64,000 nucleotides of DNA from Limonium bicolor (Eukaryota; Streptophyta; Magnoliopsida; Caryophyllales; Plumbaginaceae): the NCBI GenBank assembly GCA_023374045.1, contig CM041779.1:273047258-273111257 (forward strand). Reading direction: 5' to 3'. The notes beneath the pieces are model-generated. The model saw only the letters and a list, made by a program, of their open reading frames with translations. It was not told where the DNA came from and ran no database searches. The position numbers and the translations under genes are program-made. Of the stretch, positions 12,701-24,257 are shown one piece after another. Each line of letters begins with the position of its first letter. Positions within the stretch are counted from its first letter, which is position 1.

Positions 12701-14218
12701 CTAACAAATCTAATTATTAAATTCATAATACTATATAATAATATATAGAAATCTCATATTTATTAGTATTCTTTGGGGTTAAATAGCAGAAATCCCCTAA
12801 TTTAATTCCATAATTCCATATAGTAATATAATAATTTATTATTCATAATTCAATACAATAATTTAATAATTAATAGTATTATTTATGGTTTAATAAAAGA
12901 AATCCCCTAAATTAATTCACTAGAAGTATGATCCTGCCTATAGGTTACTCGGTCTCAAATAGAAACTATTCTTTATGTGATTAGTTTTGTCCGGATTAGA
13001 GCATTAGTCTGCTGCTAATTCTAACAACTGGTTAGGATTCGTTAGACTTAGCCGTTGACAAATTAATTATAGTTTCTAAGTTTATTGTAGAATTAGGGAA
13101 GAGTTTATTAATAGATTAAAAAGTGAAGGTTTGTAGAACAATCCGGGGTGCTTCCTTTTATTTAGAATTTAAATCTTTATTTTCTTAGTTTATTTTTACT
13201 TTTTTATTAGTTTGTTATTTTATGTTAGTTTGTTGAGTTATTTTTTCATTAAATTAAGTAAACTTGAAAAAAGTGATGTTTCCTGCTTTCTTAGTTTAGT
13301 TTCTCAGTTAGTAAATAAATTGTCAATTAATTGAACAAGGTCCATGAGATCGACAACCCCCACTTAATTCACTATCCCACAAAACGATAGGTACACTGCC
13401 TAGGTAGAAGTATAGTAACACATATTTCTTCTAACACTGGCTTTATAAGCCTTATTCACTCTTGTTATAGTCTAAAAAGAATGGTTAAGCTAAGCTGGTC
13501 TGTGATCATTTCTTGCTTCTGTTTCCTGTCAGGTTTTAATGCTGTTTAAATTCATGTTGCAGCGCACTTTCACACTTATAAACTGATACAATGCTGCTTA
13601 AAACTTTGTTATACGTATTTAAGTCTTATGAAATATTAAGTCATATGTAGCTCTAAATAGCTTCTATTTTTATTTCATCAGTTAACAAATTTTCTTTGTC
13701 CTTAGCAGCCAAGCTTGCATCTCACTGTGATACAAAGCTAGCTTTTAAAACTATTTTTGACTCAATAATTTGGACAAGATTTGTTTCTTCTGCTGTATAC
13801 CCTTGTCACGATTTGAAAAACAGGTTTCTGTTGTCACTTCCTTATTATTTTTTGGTACTTTAAGATCACCACTCTGAGTGCTACACATAATAGAATGCTC
13901 GTGCTCTACTTTAGAAAAGGTTTTATTCAGAATTCAGAAGTTTTAATTGTCTGTTTTAAAAGCTTCACTAGCTTCTGTAGGGGTAGAGAATTATAGCACA
14001 AAACAGTATCTAATTAATCACCTTCCTGATATTGTTTTGATGATACTGGTAAGCTGAAGCATGCCTTCCTTTACGGAAAAATTTCTAATCTATCTCAACA
14101 AAACACTTGGCCATGGTTATTACTTCATTAGTGTTCATGTTTTACTTCCAAAGGATTAACTGCATCTTGAGCTGTTTGCCTTGACCAAAACCTACTATAA
14201 AAACTTCTCTCTTATCAT
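9787..14218. other. AT-rich noncoding DNA; continuation of diverged LTR-like sequence
   Basis: No gene is supported. The sequence resumes the flank of the solo LTR (AGCTGAGTTAGCC). It then becomes very AT-rich from about 10300 to 11300, with several (TA)n tracts (near 10306, 10441, 10694 and 10829). An AAATCCCCTAA-containing segment occurs twice in diverged form near 12760-12826 and 12870-12920. Bases 11300-12420 look like the leader part of another minus-strand LTR, but no clear end was found. From 13100 to 14218 I see only unclassified AT-rich sequence. Confidence 0.45.
10441..10468. repeat. (TA)n microsatellite
   Basis: An uninterrupted TA run. Shorter runs occur near 10306, 10694-10719 and 10829-10843 in the same AT-rich stretch. 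Confidence 0.9.
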
Positions 14219-14424
14219 CTGGGGCGGACCCAGAGGTTACAAATTATGGGGTCACTGACAAATAGAAATTTATATAGTTAATTTTTTATGACATTTGTAG
14301 GGTCACAAGAAAAAAAATCTACTATTTTATAAAAAACTACATTAAAACTTACTATATTATTTATTTTTTTACAAAAGTCATGGGGTCACGTGACCCCACG
14401 TGACCCCTCCTCGGTCCGCCCCTG
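14219..14424. mobile_element. hAT-type MITE, about 205 bp
   Basis: The termini are imperfect inverted repeats: CTGGGGCGGACCCAGAG on the left, and a right end whose reverse complement is CAGGGGCGGACCGAGG. The GGGGCGGA core is common in plant hAT-derived MITEs. The interior is AT-rich with an internal palindrome (GGGGTCACGTGACCCC near 14384) and no coding capacity. Similar ATCT bases flank both sides, but a clean 8-bp duplication is not visible. Confidence 0.7.
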
Positions 14425-15298
14425 CATCTACTCATCAAAAACTTACTCTTTCAACGGGTCTGGGATCTAAAGTCTGTCTCCTTGATGGGTAACAATGTAT
14501 CCTTGGTCCAGCGTGGTATTCTGCTGCTACATTTGAGAGGGAAAATCCTAAAATCTGCCAAGAAACATATGATTAAATCTATTTGAATTTTTCCCTGATT
14601 TATTATTAAGCGATGCCTGTATGATATGGATTTTTCAACATAAAATTGCATTTGTTTTGTGCTTCCTGATCAAGGAATTATCTTCTGTTATCTCTGATTA
14701 GATTTGCATCAATTTGGCCTCACAAAATTAGTACTCACTCTCTATTTTACTTCACTATTGCTCTGAGGTAACAAATAGAGGCTTCCATAAGCTTATGGAG
14801 TCTTTAGTAGAAAAGTGATGGGCAAACGAAATACTACCATTTTTAGCTACTATCAACAGATTCCTCAAAGTAGCCTACCCACCAACCAAAGGTCCAGACA
14901 GCGGCACTTTGAAGAATAAATCAGTCAAAAATGCTTCTACAGTCTAAAGAGGAGGAATACCTATTTGGAGAAATTTGACACATCTCAGGCTCGAACGATA
15001 GGCTAAACCGGCTGAAAGGCTTCAAATACAAAAGTTATGTATCTGTCAAACTCAAATTCTGCCCTGGGCAAGGGACATTACAGTAAAGGACCGGTTGACA
15101 TATAGTGTAGATCGGACAAAGTTCCCAAATTCATACCATGTTTCCGCAAGTTGCATCAACGTTATCCCCAAACTCCCACTTGGATATATTTTTATTGTTC
15201 TTAAGGCCCCAAGGGTGAGGATAGTTTATAAAACTCCATATCAGCAAAAGATCAAAAGTATCATCAAAATCCATGGCGCTTTCATAGGCCCTCTGGTG
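14425..15298. other. Unclassified noncoding sequence before the minisatellite
   Basis: No gene is recognised. Composition changes at about 14820 to a less AT-rich sequence that leads directly into the 31-bp tandem array. This could be the 3' untranslated part of a degraded Ty3 element, since some Tat/Ogre-type elements carry tandem arrays there. No coding motif confirms it. Confidence 0.3.
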
Positions 15299-15789
15299 AA
15301 AAGCAACACCTACAGGCTATCATGCCTTGAAAAGTAACATCTATAGGCTATCATGCCTTAAAAAGTAACATCTACAGGCTATCATACCTTGAAAAGCAAC
15401 ACCTACAGGCTATCATGCCTCGAAGAGTAACATCTACAGGCTATCATGCCTTGAAAAGTAACGTCTACAGGCTATCATGCCTTGAAAAGTAACATCTACA
15501 TGCAATCATGCCTTGAAAAGTAACATCTACATGCTATCATGCCTTGAAAAGTAACATCTACAAGCTATCATGCCTTGAAAAGTAACACCTACAGACTATC
15601 ATACCCTGAAAAGTAACATCTACAGGCTATCATGCCTTTAAAAGTAACATCTACAGGCTATCATGCCTTGAAAAGCAACACCTACAGGCTATCATGCCTT
15701 GAAAATTAACATCTACAAGCTATCATGCCTTGAAAAGTAACATCTACATGCTATCATACCTTGAAAAGCAACACCTACAGGCTATCAAG
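15299..15789. repeat. 31-bp minisatellite, about 16 units (left part)
   Basis: The unit contains AAAAGTAACATCTACAGG then CTATCATGCCTTG. Successive GTAAC positions, such as 15427 and 15458, are 31 bp apart. Units differ by one to four substitutions. The array is cut at 15789 by a solo LTR and resumes at 19567 in phase with its target duplication. Confidence 0.93.
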
Positions 15790-18700
15790 TGAAATACCCC
15801 AAACCTTGATATGTTGTTTAAATATTAAACTATGGTATATTAAGGCTATAAAGTGCCTTAGAAACATTAGTGAACAATCTAAACCATAGTAAACACAATA
15901 AAGTACCATTAACACAGTTTGAGCAAAAAAACATGCTCTGAGCTTGGAATGAACTTGGTTAGGACCCAAAGAGCCTACCAAGACTTAATAACATGCAATT
16001 ATGGTTTTATAAGGTAATTAAGTCCTTAAGAAACATTGGTAGACAATTAAACCAAAGAAAACACCATAAAGTCAATTTAAGCAAATACTTGCCCTAGACT
16101 TGGTGTAACCTTGTATAAGACCTAAAGGTCATTCCTAGACCTTATTAACATGCTAGTGAACATGTTAAACCAATTACTAAAGAAAAAAAAGCTTGAAAAC
16201 AAGTTAAAACAAAATGTGCTTTAAGGAGTCTTAAAGCACATTTTTGAAAAATTGTCTTAGAAATGGGTTTTGAGTGGCTAAATGCCCATAATTACTCTTT
16301 AAGCAACATTTGTACTACTTAGTATCACATTAGGAAGTCTAAAACAATGGGAAATCAAAAATTTCACTATTATGTGCACTAATTTGTGAATAGTGCTCAA
16401 ATAGTGCTAGTTTAAGACATAAGTCAATTAATTGGTCAACAAAGACCATAAAATATCCCATTTAACTAAGGGGGCCGGTTTTTAAGTGTGACTCACCACA
16501 CTTAACTAGTTAAATAAGGAAGAAAGGAAATAAAGTGTAAATTCACTATTTGCTTTATGTTTAAATATCTCACAAACATACCTCTCACCTCATCTCTTCT
16601 CTTCTTTTCTCTTTGTTTCCCACCATATTCATCCTCTCCTCCCTTTCTTCTAATCAGTTTTGCTACAGCAACCATACCAATCTCCATCTCCATATGCTTA
16701 TAACTCTCCTAGCTCCATGCTCCAAAATTAATTCCAAGACCACCATTCTCTTAGTTTGATCAAGCTCTACAACTTTGTCTTTTCAAACCTTTAAAAGCTC
16801 CATTTCGGTGCCAAGAGGAATCACCATTGAAGGAGCAAGAGCTCATCTTTTTCTACCTTGTCATTCTCTTTTGCTTCAAGGTAAGGAAAACAAAAAAATA
16901 ACATTTCCTCTCATTTTTGTATATAGCCGAGAATCACCATTTAATGGTGTCTTCTTTTGATCTTTCATAGCTTCATTTCAAACTTCAAAGGACTAGGTGG
17001 AGTCCTCTCTTGATACTTAATCTAATTCTCATTCAATTCCAAGGTAAACTTCTATTTTTGCGTTTTAAAACACCTATGTGAATTTAGGGTTTATATATGA
17101 GTTTAAGTATGAATCTTAAAGCTCATTACCCTTATATGTGTGTATGGATAGAAGGTTGACAAGTGATCAAGTTCCTTGCTAAGCTTTAATCCAAGAAAAC
17201 TTGAAGAAAGAGGTAAATACCTAACTTAATGTGGTTTAACGTGTCTTGGGAAATTGAGCTTTAAAATGCTTAATAAACTACCTAAGGAGCCAATGTAAAT
17301 GAGCTAGAAAACTATCCTCAAGGAGATTATTAAAGGGCATATGTGATGTTGTGTGTATTTGTAGGTCAAAGGCAATTAGTATGTGGAAATTCAGTGTTTA
17401 AGATTTATGTTATTTAAGGGCCTAAGTGCCAAGCAATTTAAATTATGCACTATATTGTGATGTAGTGTGGTTTAAGGCTTAGTTGTGTGTAAAGAACATT
17501 CTTGTGTGGATAAATGTTCTTGATTGTTTAAAGGTGAAAAACCTTGTGTTTTGGGTGTAAGAAAGTGCTAGCAAAGCTATGTCAAAATTTGGGTAAGAAA
17601 CAAGAAGTTTAGGTGCTTAAGTGAAGTTTAGTGACCTAGGTTGTGCTAGGAAGTGTTAAGGGTTGATTTGGTGAAAGAAATGGGAATTTAAGTGTTTATA
17701 AGCATTAAAATGACTTAGGCTTTGTTTTGGAGGATTTGGTGTGGAAATGAGTGATTTGAGATACACCAAAGTCATGGTGGGAATATATTTAGGACTTGTG
17801 CAAACTTGGGTAAACAAGGAAAGGATAATGTCTTGTAAAGGAGGAAGTTTGAACTTGTGGAAAGAAGTCTTGAGAAGTTTGTGTAAGGAGGTCTTAGTGA
17901 GGAATAATGCTTTTGGAGGAATTGTAGTGGTGATAAGGAAACAATTTGGTTATGTCAAGTAGTCGAGATGGCAGCCGGGACTGAGAGGTCGCCATGTGAG
18001 GCTAGCCATCCTCAAGGTGACAGGTATGGTTTTCTTGCAACCTGTGTTCTACCGGATTACACCGGCTTGTATGCCAACTTGTTTTTCTGTGTGTTTGCCA
18101 CCTTGCAAGAATAAGCTTGAAATGAGTTTATAGTAACTCATTTATGTGGCGTGTTTAGTTCCGATACCGTTTAACCTCGAAAGTGTTAAACCATATCTAA
18201 CCAAATCTAGGATCACATAAGAGATCGGTATTCGGATTTAACGACCCAAACCTTGGGAACGTTCTAACCACGGCTATGCGTGAGTTAGTTGTGTGTTGTT
18301 TGTGCGTGTAAGTATGTTTACCTCCCTTGTGTGTTTAACCCAATTGTAACACCATATGGTGTATGGATGTGATAGGTTCCATAATGGAACTCTTAACTAT
18401 ATATATATTATGGGGGGTAAGGAATCCGGTCGTTCCGGTCGCGCGTGTTGTTTGGGAGTTGATGTTTACAGTTGCTTTAACTCCCTCTCTGTTATGGTTG
18501 TTTTCCTTCTTGGTCTTCAATCACCCTCAAGCTTAACCAAGTCTATTTACCTGACTCACGTCGGATTAGGGGGATATGTACGGTGTGTTCGGTACTATAT
18601 AGAGACCGACACATCTCAGTAAAGTTAATGTGTACGGTGCGTTCGGAACTAAGTATATCCCACGCATCTTAAGTAAATATATGTTCTCTATGTAGAACAA

Positions 18701-19566
18701 TAAGTTATTGTATAACGAGCTTAGCATGGGAATAGAAAGATTCTCTAGGCTCCAATGAGATTACTAACTCACATCACGGGGTATGTGTCCTCACGTGACC
18801 CTCTCCAAGTTATGTTGTATGTACGTTAAAGTTGTGATATGTGTTTTTATGTGAGTAAGTGGATCATCGGTATCAACCCCACGTTACTATAAGGAGAATT
18901 TAAGTATAACCCGACTGATGGGTATGTGTCGTCTAACAAGGAATTAGCTCCATTAAAGGAGAAACCCTCAAGGGTTAGAGAACACAATGAGTGATCTAAC
19001 GAGTGTTGATGTGTTGACTGATTTGTTGAACCCCATTGTTGCGGGTATGTAATGTGATATGTGTTTATAGTTTTCATGCATGATTTAAATATAATCAACT
19101 GCATGCTTAGACGACGATTAGTTGTGTGTGGCCTGGTAGCATGCGGGCTGCATGATTACCATACCAGCAAGGTGCTGAGCCCCTTGGACGGCCACCCTTT
19201 TCTTTCCTTTTCAGGTACAAGGAGCTGGAAGCCGTTCGAGAGTAGAACGGGGTAGTTGTTTGCGCAAGGGTAGTTCATTTAATTACTTATGGATTGTAGG
19301 TGTAGTAAGACCGAAATTGTTGTCGGCATTAGTTTGTAAATACTCGGTACATGTAAATGTATATTGTTTGTTGGAAATGGGACGAGATTGTAATGTGTGG
19401 TTGCTCGGGAATCTGGTCCATCAGACCAATACAATGTACAAGTATTAGCCTTGTTAGCCACGTGGGTGGTTAACGGCGTGTAACACCAATGAGTTAAGTA
19501 ATACGATGAATTATATTTTCCGCTGCAAATGGTTGTTAAGTGTAATGTTGTAGTTGGGGTGTTACA
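15790..19566 (+). mobile_element. Solo LTR, Tekay-type chromovirus, 3777 bp, TSD TCAAG
   Basis: It begins TGAAATACCCC and ends GGGGTGTTACA. It is flanked on both sides by TCAAG (15785-15789 and 19567-19571), a 5-bp target duplication. No interior sequence is present. It carries the conserved LTR block near 17360-17465 and the leader hairpin with CAG/GT near 19150-19216. It lacks the palindromic array found in the other long LTRs, which fits its shorter length. It lies inside the 31-bp array. Confidence 0.93.
19150..19216 (+). promoter_or_regulatory. LTR leader hairpin element with acceptor-like CAG
   Basis: CCAGCAAGGTGCTGAGCCCC is followed by a strongly pyrimidine-rich run and TTTTCAGGTAC. 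This is the best acceptor-like version of the element shared by the chromovirus LTRs. Confidence 0.4.
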
Positions 19567-19740
19567 TCAAGCCTTGAAAAGTAACATCTACAGGGTATCA
19601 TTCCTTGAAAAGTAACACCTACAGGCTATCACGCCTTGAAATTAACACCTTGGGCTATCATGCCCGGCCATCGTGCCAACTTGGGCTATTATGCCCGGCC
19701 AACGTGCCAACTTGGGCTATCATGCCCCGCCATCATGCCA
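19567..19740. repeat. 31-bp minisatellite (right part) with second unit type
   Basis: About two and a half units of the 31-bp repeat continue after the solo LTR. The array then shifts to a related unit of the same length, containing TTGGGCTATCATGCCCGG then CCATCGTGCCAAC, repeated about three times. The shared GGCTATCATGCC core suggests one unit evolved from the other. Confidence 0.85.
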
Positions 19741-21126
19741 ACCAAAAAGAAAGCCCATCTCTGGGTCCATCAGGAGCTCTGGTCGCCTAGTAATGGGTGA
19801 ATCATTAGGTGTGGGACCACAACACCGTCCCTCGATCTGATAACTTCTAAAGAAACACTTTAGAAGGGTATGATCATAAGTACCGTTCTTTGGCTACCAC
19901 CCATAGATGTGAAATATATATAAAAGGAAATACCATTCTGCTAATATAGCAAAGATGGGAAAATATATTATCTCTTTTTCCCTTTAAGGGAATTATCATC
20001 CTTTGACTAGTATAACAAAGATTGGATCATCATATTACCTTACCCTTCAAAAAGGGAATGGTTCTAATTAAAGAACCATTGGTCTTCTTCAGGAAGATCT
20101 TATTATGGATTTCTGGACTTTTGGATTTCTGGCCTTCTCAATTATTGCATATCAGAGATCAGAGGATTCATTTATCAAGACCTATTATCTTGAAGATATA
20201 TGTCCCAGAATTTCCAATTTGTTAAAATGCACTTGTAGGACTTTTATTGTACTAATTGTACCAACTTTTTTAAGTTCATTTTTCTCTGTAAAAGCTAAAA
20301 AAAAGAACTTGTGGGACTAGGAGGTGGGAAAAAGGAAAAGTAGAAAGAATGTGAATTTTTATCTTTCTTTTTGTAAGTTCCACTTTTTTAAGTGCCAAAA
20401 AGTAGAACTTGTGGGACTGATGAAGAGGGAAAAATATGACGAAGACAGAAGAAGCCAAGGCGGCCCAGATCCCGGGCCCCGTCCCAGACCCTAGGCCTCT
20501 TTCAGGACCCTATTCAGGCTTCAATTTGGGCACCAAGCATCAATCCGGGTCCTAGGCCTCATGGCCGGGTTTGCATCCTGCATCCCACACTCTATGACTG
20601 GGTCCGGATCCCGCACTCAGCACTATACGACCGAGTGCCACATCATGTGTCTCGTATTCCGCATCCGGGGGTCATACCCCGTACCCCACACTTTTGGACC
20701 GGAAAGCTTTACAAGGAGAAAAGTGCCAAAGTTAGGAGTTTGCTCCAATAAAGTAATACCACATGTACAAGGGTTAAGAGATAGACTTCACCCTAGAAAG
20801 TCTATAAATAGAGATAGGGGGCTCGTTTGTAAGGGGACACAATATTAGAAGAGAGAGAAAACACTATAAAGCTCTCTAAACTTGTAATACTAAGGAAAGG
20901 AATAAAGATATTGTCAAGAAGTGGATATAGGCCGGATTATTGGCTGAACCACTATAACTCTCGGTGTTCTATTCATTTGTGAGATTTGAGGGACAAATTA
21001 TACATTTTCATATGACATCAGCGGTATGGGTCGCAGTCCAGTCTTAGTAAATCAATCACATTTCGGTGTTATACACGACATCTGGTATTGGACTACAAAA
21101 ACAACGAAATGTGTGTTTTCCGGTGT
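19741..21126 (+). other. Probable LTR of a degraded retroelement (promoter and leader)
   Basis: No coding gene is seen. The stretch has a good plant TATA box (20803), an AATAAA-type signal about 95 bp downstream (20901) and a GGATTATTGGCTGAACC-type segment ending near 21050. That order is typical of a Ty3 LTR U3-R-U5. Two short near-duplicates (AGAACTTGTGGGACT) occur near 20304 and 20403. LTR ends and a primer-binding site could not be fixed. With the upstream array it may be a Tat-like element that truncated the neighbouring CACTA element. Confidence 0.4.
20803..20810 (+). promoter_or_regulatory. TATA box (TATAAATA)
   Basis: TATAAATA sits in a GC-richer stretch, with a poly(A)-like AATAAAG at 20901-20907. 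This spacing is typical of an LTR promoter and terminator pair. Confidence 0.55.
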
Positions 21127-21199
21127 ACCTAGGTTAAAAAAATCATGGCTACCATGAGGAGGAGCATGGTATGAAACTGGTTGAACTGTCTAGAGCTAC

Positions 21200-21475
21200 T
21201 CCCACGGTTTTGCCATTTGTTATTGGGATGAAGGTTAAGCAGATATTTATGTTACTGATCCCTACAATCCTAGATGGTATGTGGTGCTTAAAGGGAGAAG
21301 ATGAATAGTTGGTGTGGATGGTGTGGATGGTGTGTTGATGTGGATGAGGATGAGTATGACGCAGAAGATGAACCTCCAACTGTTCCTATTTCATTGAAAG
21401 AGGCTGAGGTCATTGGTCATCATGAGCATATACGATCAGACCATAACGAGGGAATGTGGATTGAGAGATAATGGT
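21200..21475 (+). pseudogene. TNP2-type CACTA transposase, C-terminal remnant
   Basis: Around 21245-21290 one frame reads a VTDPYNPRWYVVLKG segment, the type found near the C-terminus of CACTA TNP2/Transposase_21 proteins. Another frame then reads an acidic stretch (DEDEYDAEDEPP near 21343-21378) and an IRSDHNEGMWIE ending near 21468. The rest of the transposase, including its catalytic core, is absent from the window. Frame changes show it is a pseudogene. Assignment to the family rests on these short segments and on the genes that follow. Confidence 0.6.
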
Positions 21476-21599
21476 GTAAGTAAGTTATAACCATTAAAAT
21501 TTATAAGTAATTAACAATCTTTTATTTCTTGCTTGTATATGACCATTGTTAAATTTTGTGTATTTTTTATGTCATTATCTAATGCTTAATTTTTTTCCA

Positions 21600-23018
21600 A
21601 TCCTTGGAGGCGTGGCTGAAGAGTTCGAGTTATTTTGCCGCGAGTTAGATGATGATCAGCAAATGGTACTGGTTCCTTCTACCAGTGCCACTACTGCTGC
21701 TGGCCCATCTACATCTGCGGGTGCTGCTACTGCTGGCCCTTCTACAACTGCCACTACTGCTGCTGCCCCTTCCATGAGTGCACCTTCTATGAGTGATACT
21801 CATAGACCCTGAGGTAGAGGCCCCGACCCGTGGGATGAAGCTGTAGAAACCGGATGAGATCAATCTTGTCTGAGACAAGTATGGGAGGTATTGTGGGGGC
21901 TGCAGGTCAGAGTTCACTAGTATGCTAGGGACTCTGTCCAATCACATTGCTCAATCAACCACAAATGGCCACAAGTCCCGAAAGAAGTTAAGGAGACCAT
22001 CTGGAAGAAGGTGCAAGAACGATACAAGATCTTGGACAAAGTGAAGAAGACCGTTCTTTCTACGTTGGGCGGCAAAGCTAAATCATTCCGCCACTACTTG
22101 GTGAAGAACTGGATCAGCAGGGTGCCCCCACGTAAGCCTCCGCCATATGTCATGTACAACGGCATGATCACTGAAGAGAAGTGGAAGGAGTTCTTTGAGC
22201 ACCACTCCACCCCCGAGTTCAGAGTATGTTTGTGTGTACTCTTTTCTGAATTAATGCTCATAATGTTTTATCCCTGATTTTCTAATTAATTTTCTGTTGT
22301 ATTGTTTTAACATCAAAGACAAGAATAAGCACGGCAAAACCGTGAAGCTAATCTCTACCCCACTCCATGGGACAAAGGGGATATGTGGGCAGCCTCGATG
22401 AGTGGAAAGAAGCTGGTTTGCTGACGCAGAGGAACGAGGACAGTAGTGAATGCCCGATCAAGGATGTCTCTGAGGCGAGTAGGGTGCATATGCACCTACT
22501 GGGACTGTAGAGAACGACCAGCGAAGGTCAGAGGATATTTCCTCATGCTGCGACGGAACAACTGGCTAACCAAATGTAAATGTTTGGAAGTAGCTGTAAA
22601 ATAATTTACTTGTATACTCAAGTGTTTGTAGATCTTGAATTTAGTGCTAACTTCTTTGACAATTGGACAGTATGAAGTGGCACAGAGAGGAGAAGTAGAC
22701 TTACACGCTCCTCCTTCTCAAGATGATGCTCTCAATCAAGTGCTTGGGATGAAGGATTACCCGGGACATGTTAGAGGATTTGGAGGAGAACTGCGTCAGA
22801 AGCACGTATTCCCACCATCTACTAAGAAGGGTCAGATGAATGCTGCTGACATCGAGGCAATGGTAGAGCGTAAGTTGGCTGCTGAGTGCCAAGCTAATGA
22901 GAAGAAATTGGCTGTTGAGCGCCAAGCAAACAATGAGAGATTGGCTGTTGAGCGCCAAGCTTATGAGGAGAGGCTGCAGCAAGCGTTGGATGCGATAACA
23001 CATGCGACTACTCAGTAG
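21600..23018 (+). pseudogene. Transposase_24 (Ptta/En-Spm) region of CACTA second gene
   Basis: Exon-like parts in order: an acidic start (VAEEFELFCRELDDDQQ at about 21610) followed by a Ser/Thr/Ala-rich linker; the core at about 21978-22224, with IWKKVQERYKILD, KAKSFRHYLVKNWI and the EEKWKEFFEHHSTPEF signature; and a C-terminal part at 22660-23018 with DALNQVLGMKDYPGHVRGFG followed by a charged coiled coil rich in repeated ERQA units. The core resembles the plant family thought to bind CACTA subterminal repeats. Stops and frame changes near 21812-21990 and 22320-22510 may be introns or decay. Confidence 0.72.
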
Positions 23019-23210
23019 CAGGATGGTCCTCCTCGACCGTCTTCCTCGTCCAGTTGTGCTCCGGCCGCTGACCTGTACCCGTTTGCCAACATCCAGGTTA
23101 GCTTTGTTTAACTATTTTTCTCCTTAAATAAAGTCCTTTAAATAGTATTAGATTAGACACACTTATTTATTTCATGCAATATCTATGTTTATTAAAGAAG
23201 CAAAAAAAAA

Positions 23211-24180
23211 ATGCTGTCTCCAAATACCATTAGACGGGCACACTGTAGATGTGGCCTACAGGACGGTGTTGCCATCAGATCCACTCACGCTCATCAGTTT
23301 TGTACATCTACCCGCATTCTACCGCGTGTGACCTTGAACTTGATAATCAAAGGATTTGAGAATGCATACCTTCCAATGGTGTTTGACAACAAATGCACGC
23401 TGGTTGAAGCGAAAGGAGACATATTGCCATCTCCAGCATGTTATATTGTTGTCACCGATGAGGTAAGACTGTTTGACAACCATTTTGTATCTAATAAAAT
23501 CCATTATATAGCATTAAGTGTCTAATATAATCCATTATAGATCCCTGAGCTTCCTCGCCGCGTATCCCGGCCCAGAGAAGAGATCAACGCACCGGCGGGG
23601 CCTGTCCGCAGTACAAGGGTATGTTTTAGATAATTGTGTAATGTTACTATAATAATCAATTTGTAATTATCTTTATCTTCTTATGCATTATTGTTTGTGT
23701 GTGATGGGTAAGAATCCAGTGACCCGGGCTCACACCAGATCATTGCGAGGTCACCTTAAAGCATCTACTTCGTGATGACGCCTCCAATGTCACTGTTTCA
23801 CTATGAAGAAGATATGACCACGATGATCAACTTTGAGGACATCAGAGAGATGATGTGTGGAGATTACCTTAACATTAACATAATTCAAGCTTATCTAACG
23901 TAAGTGTTCTTTCCTTATACTGTAAAAACATAAAGAATAAGTATCTACGAAGTTGCATTGGCTAACTTTTTATAGTACATATGATATAAAAGATGTCTAC
24001 TTCAGAGATGTCATGAGAAGAATATCACCTCCATTTCTACGGTGTGCCTGAAGCGTTTATTGTTCGACTCAGTCACTAGGGATTCGAGGAGGTTTTATGA
24101 ATACATGAAGCATTGCTTCAATGTTGCTAATCAACAGAATAAATTATTTTTGCTAATTCCGTATCACCAAACACCAAACG
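23211..24180 (+). pseudogene. CACTA second gene, middle part and start of Ulp1-like protease
   Basis: The 23211-23465 frame (VTLNLIIKGFENAYLPMVFD, then VEAKGDILPSPA) matches the conserved region that precedes the Ulp1 protease in plant CACTA second genes. Next come a proline-rich exon-like piece (23541-23616), a FEDIREMMCGDYLNINIIQAY segment (23840-23898) and a LFLLIPYHQTP segment (24147-24179). The last is normally followed by the catalytic His-Trp. GTGAGT at 24180 looks like a donor site. The downstream exon lies beyond the inserted solo LTR. Confidence 0.65.
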
Positions 24181-24257
24181 TGAGTTGTGATATAAATTTG
24201 CATACAAATTAGCTAACTTTTTTACCTTCATTTCTCATTTCATTTTGTATTGAAATT

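Noticed and set aside
14451..14651. Possible small gene beside the MITE
   Set aside because: AT-rich chance frame with no recognisable motif.
15299..15789. CRISPR-like array (31-bp repeats)
   Set aside because: Units abut with no unique spacers, in plant retroelement-rich DNA; it is a minisatellite.
21546..21941. Ser/Arg-rich frame on the minus strand
   Set aside because: It is the shadow of the Ser/Thr/Ala linker of the plus-strand Transposase_24 region.
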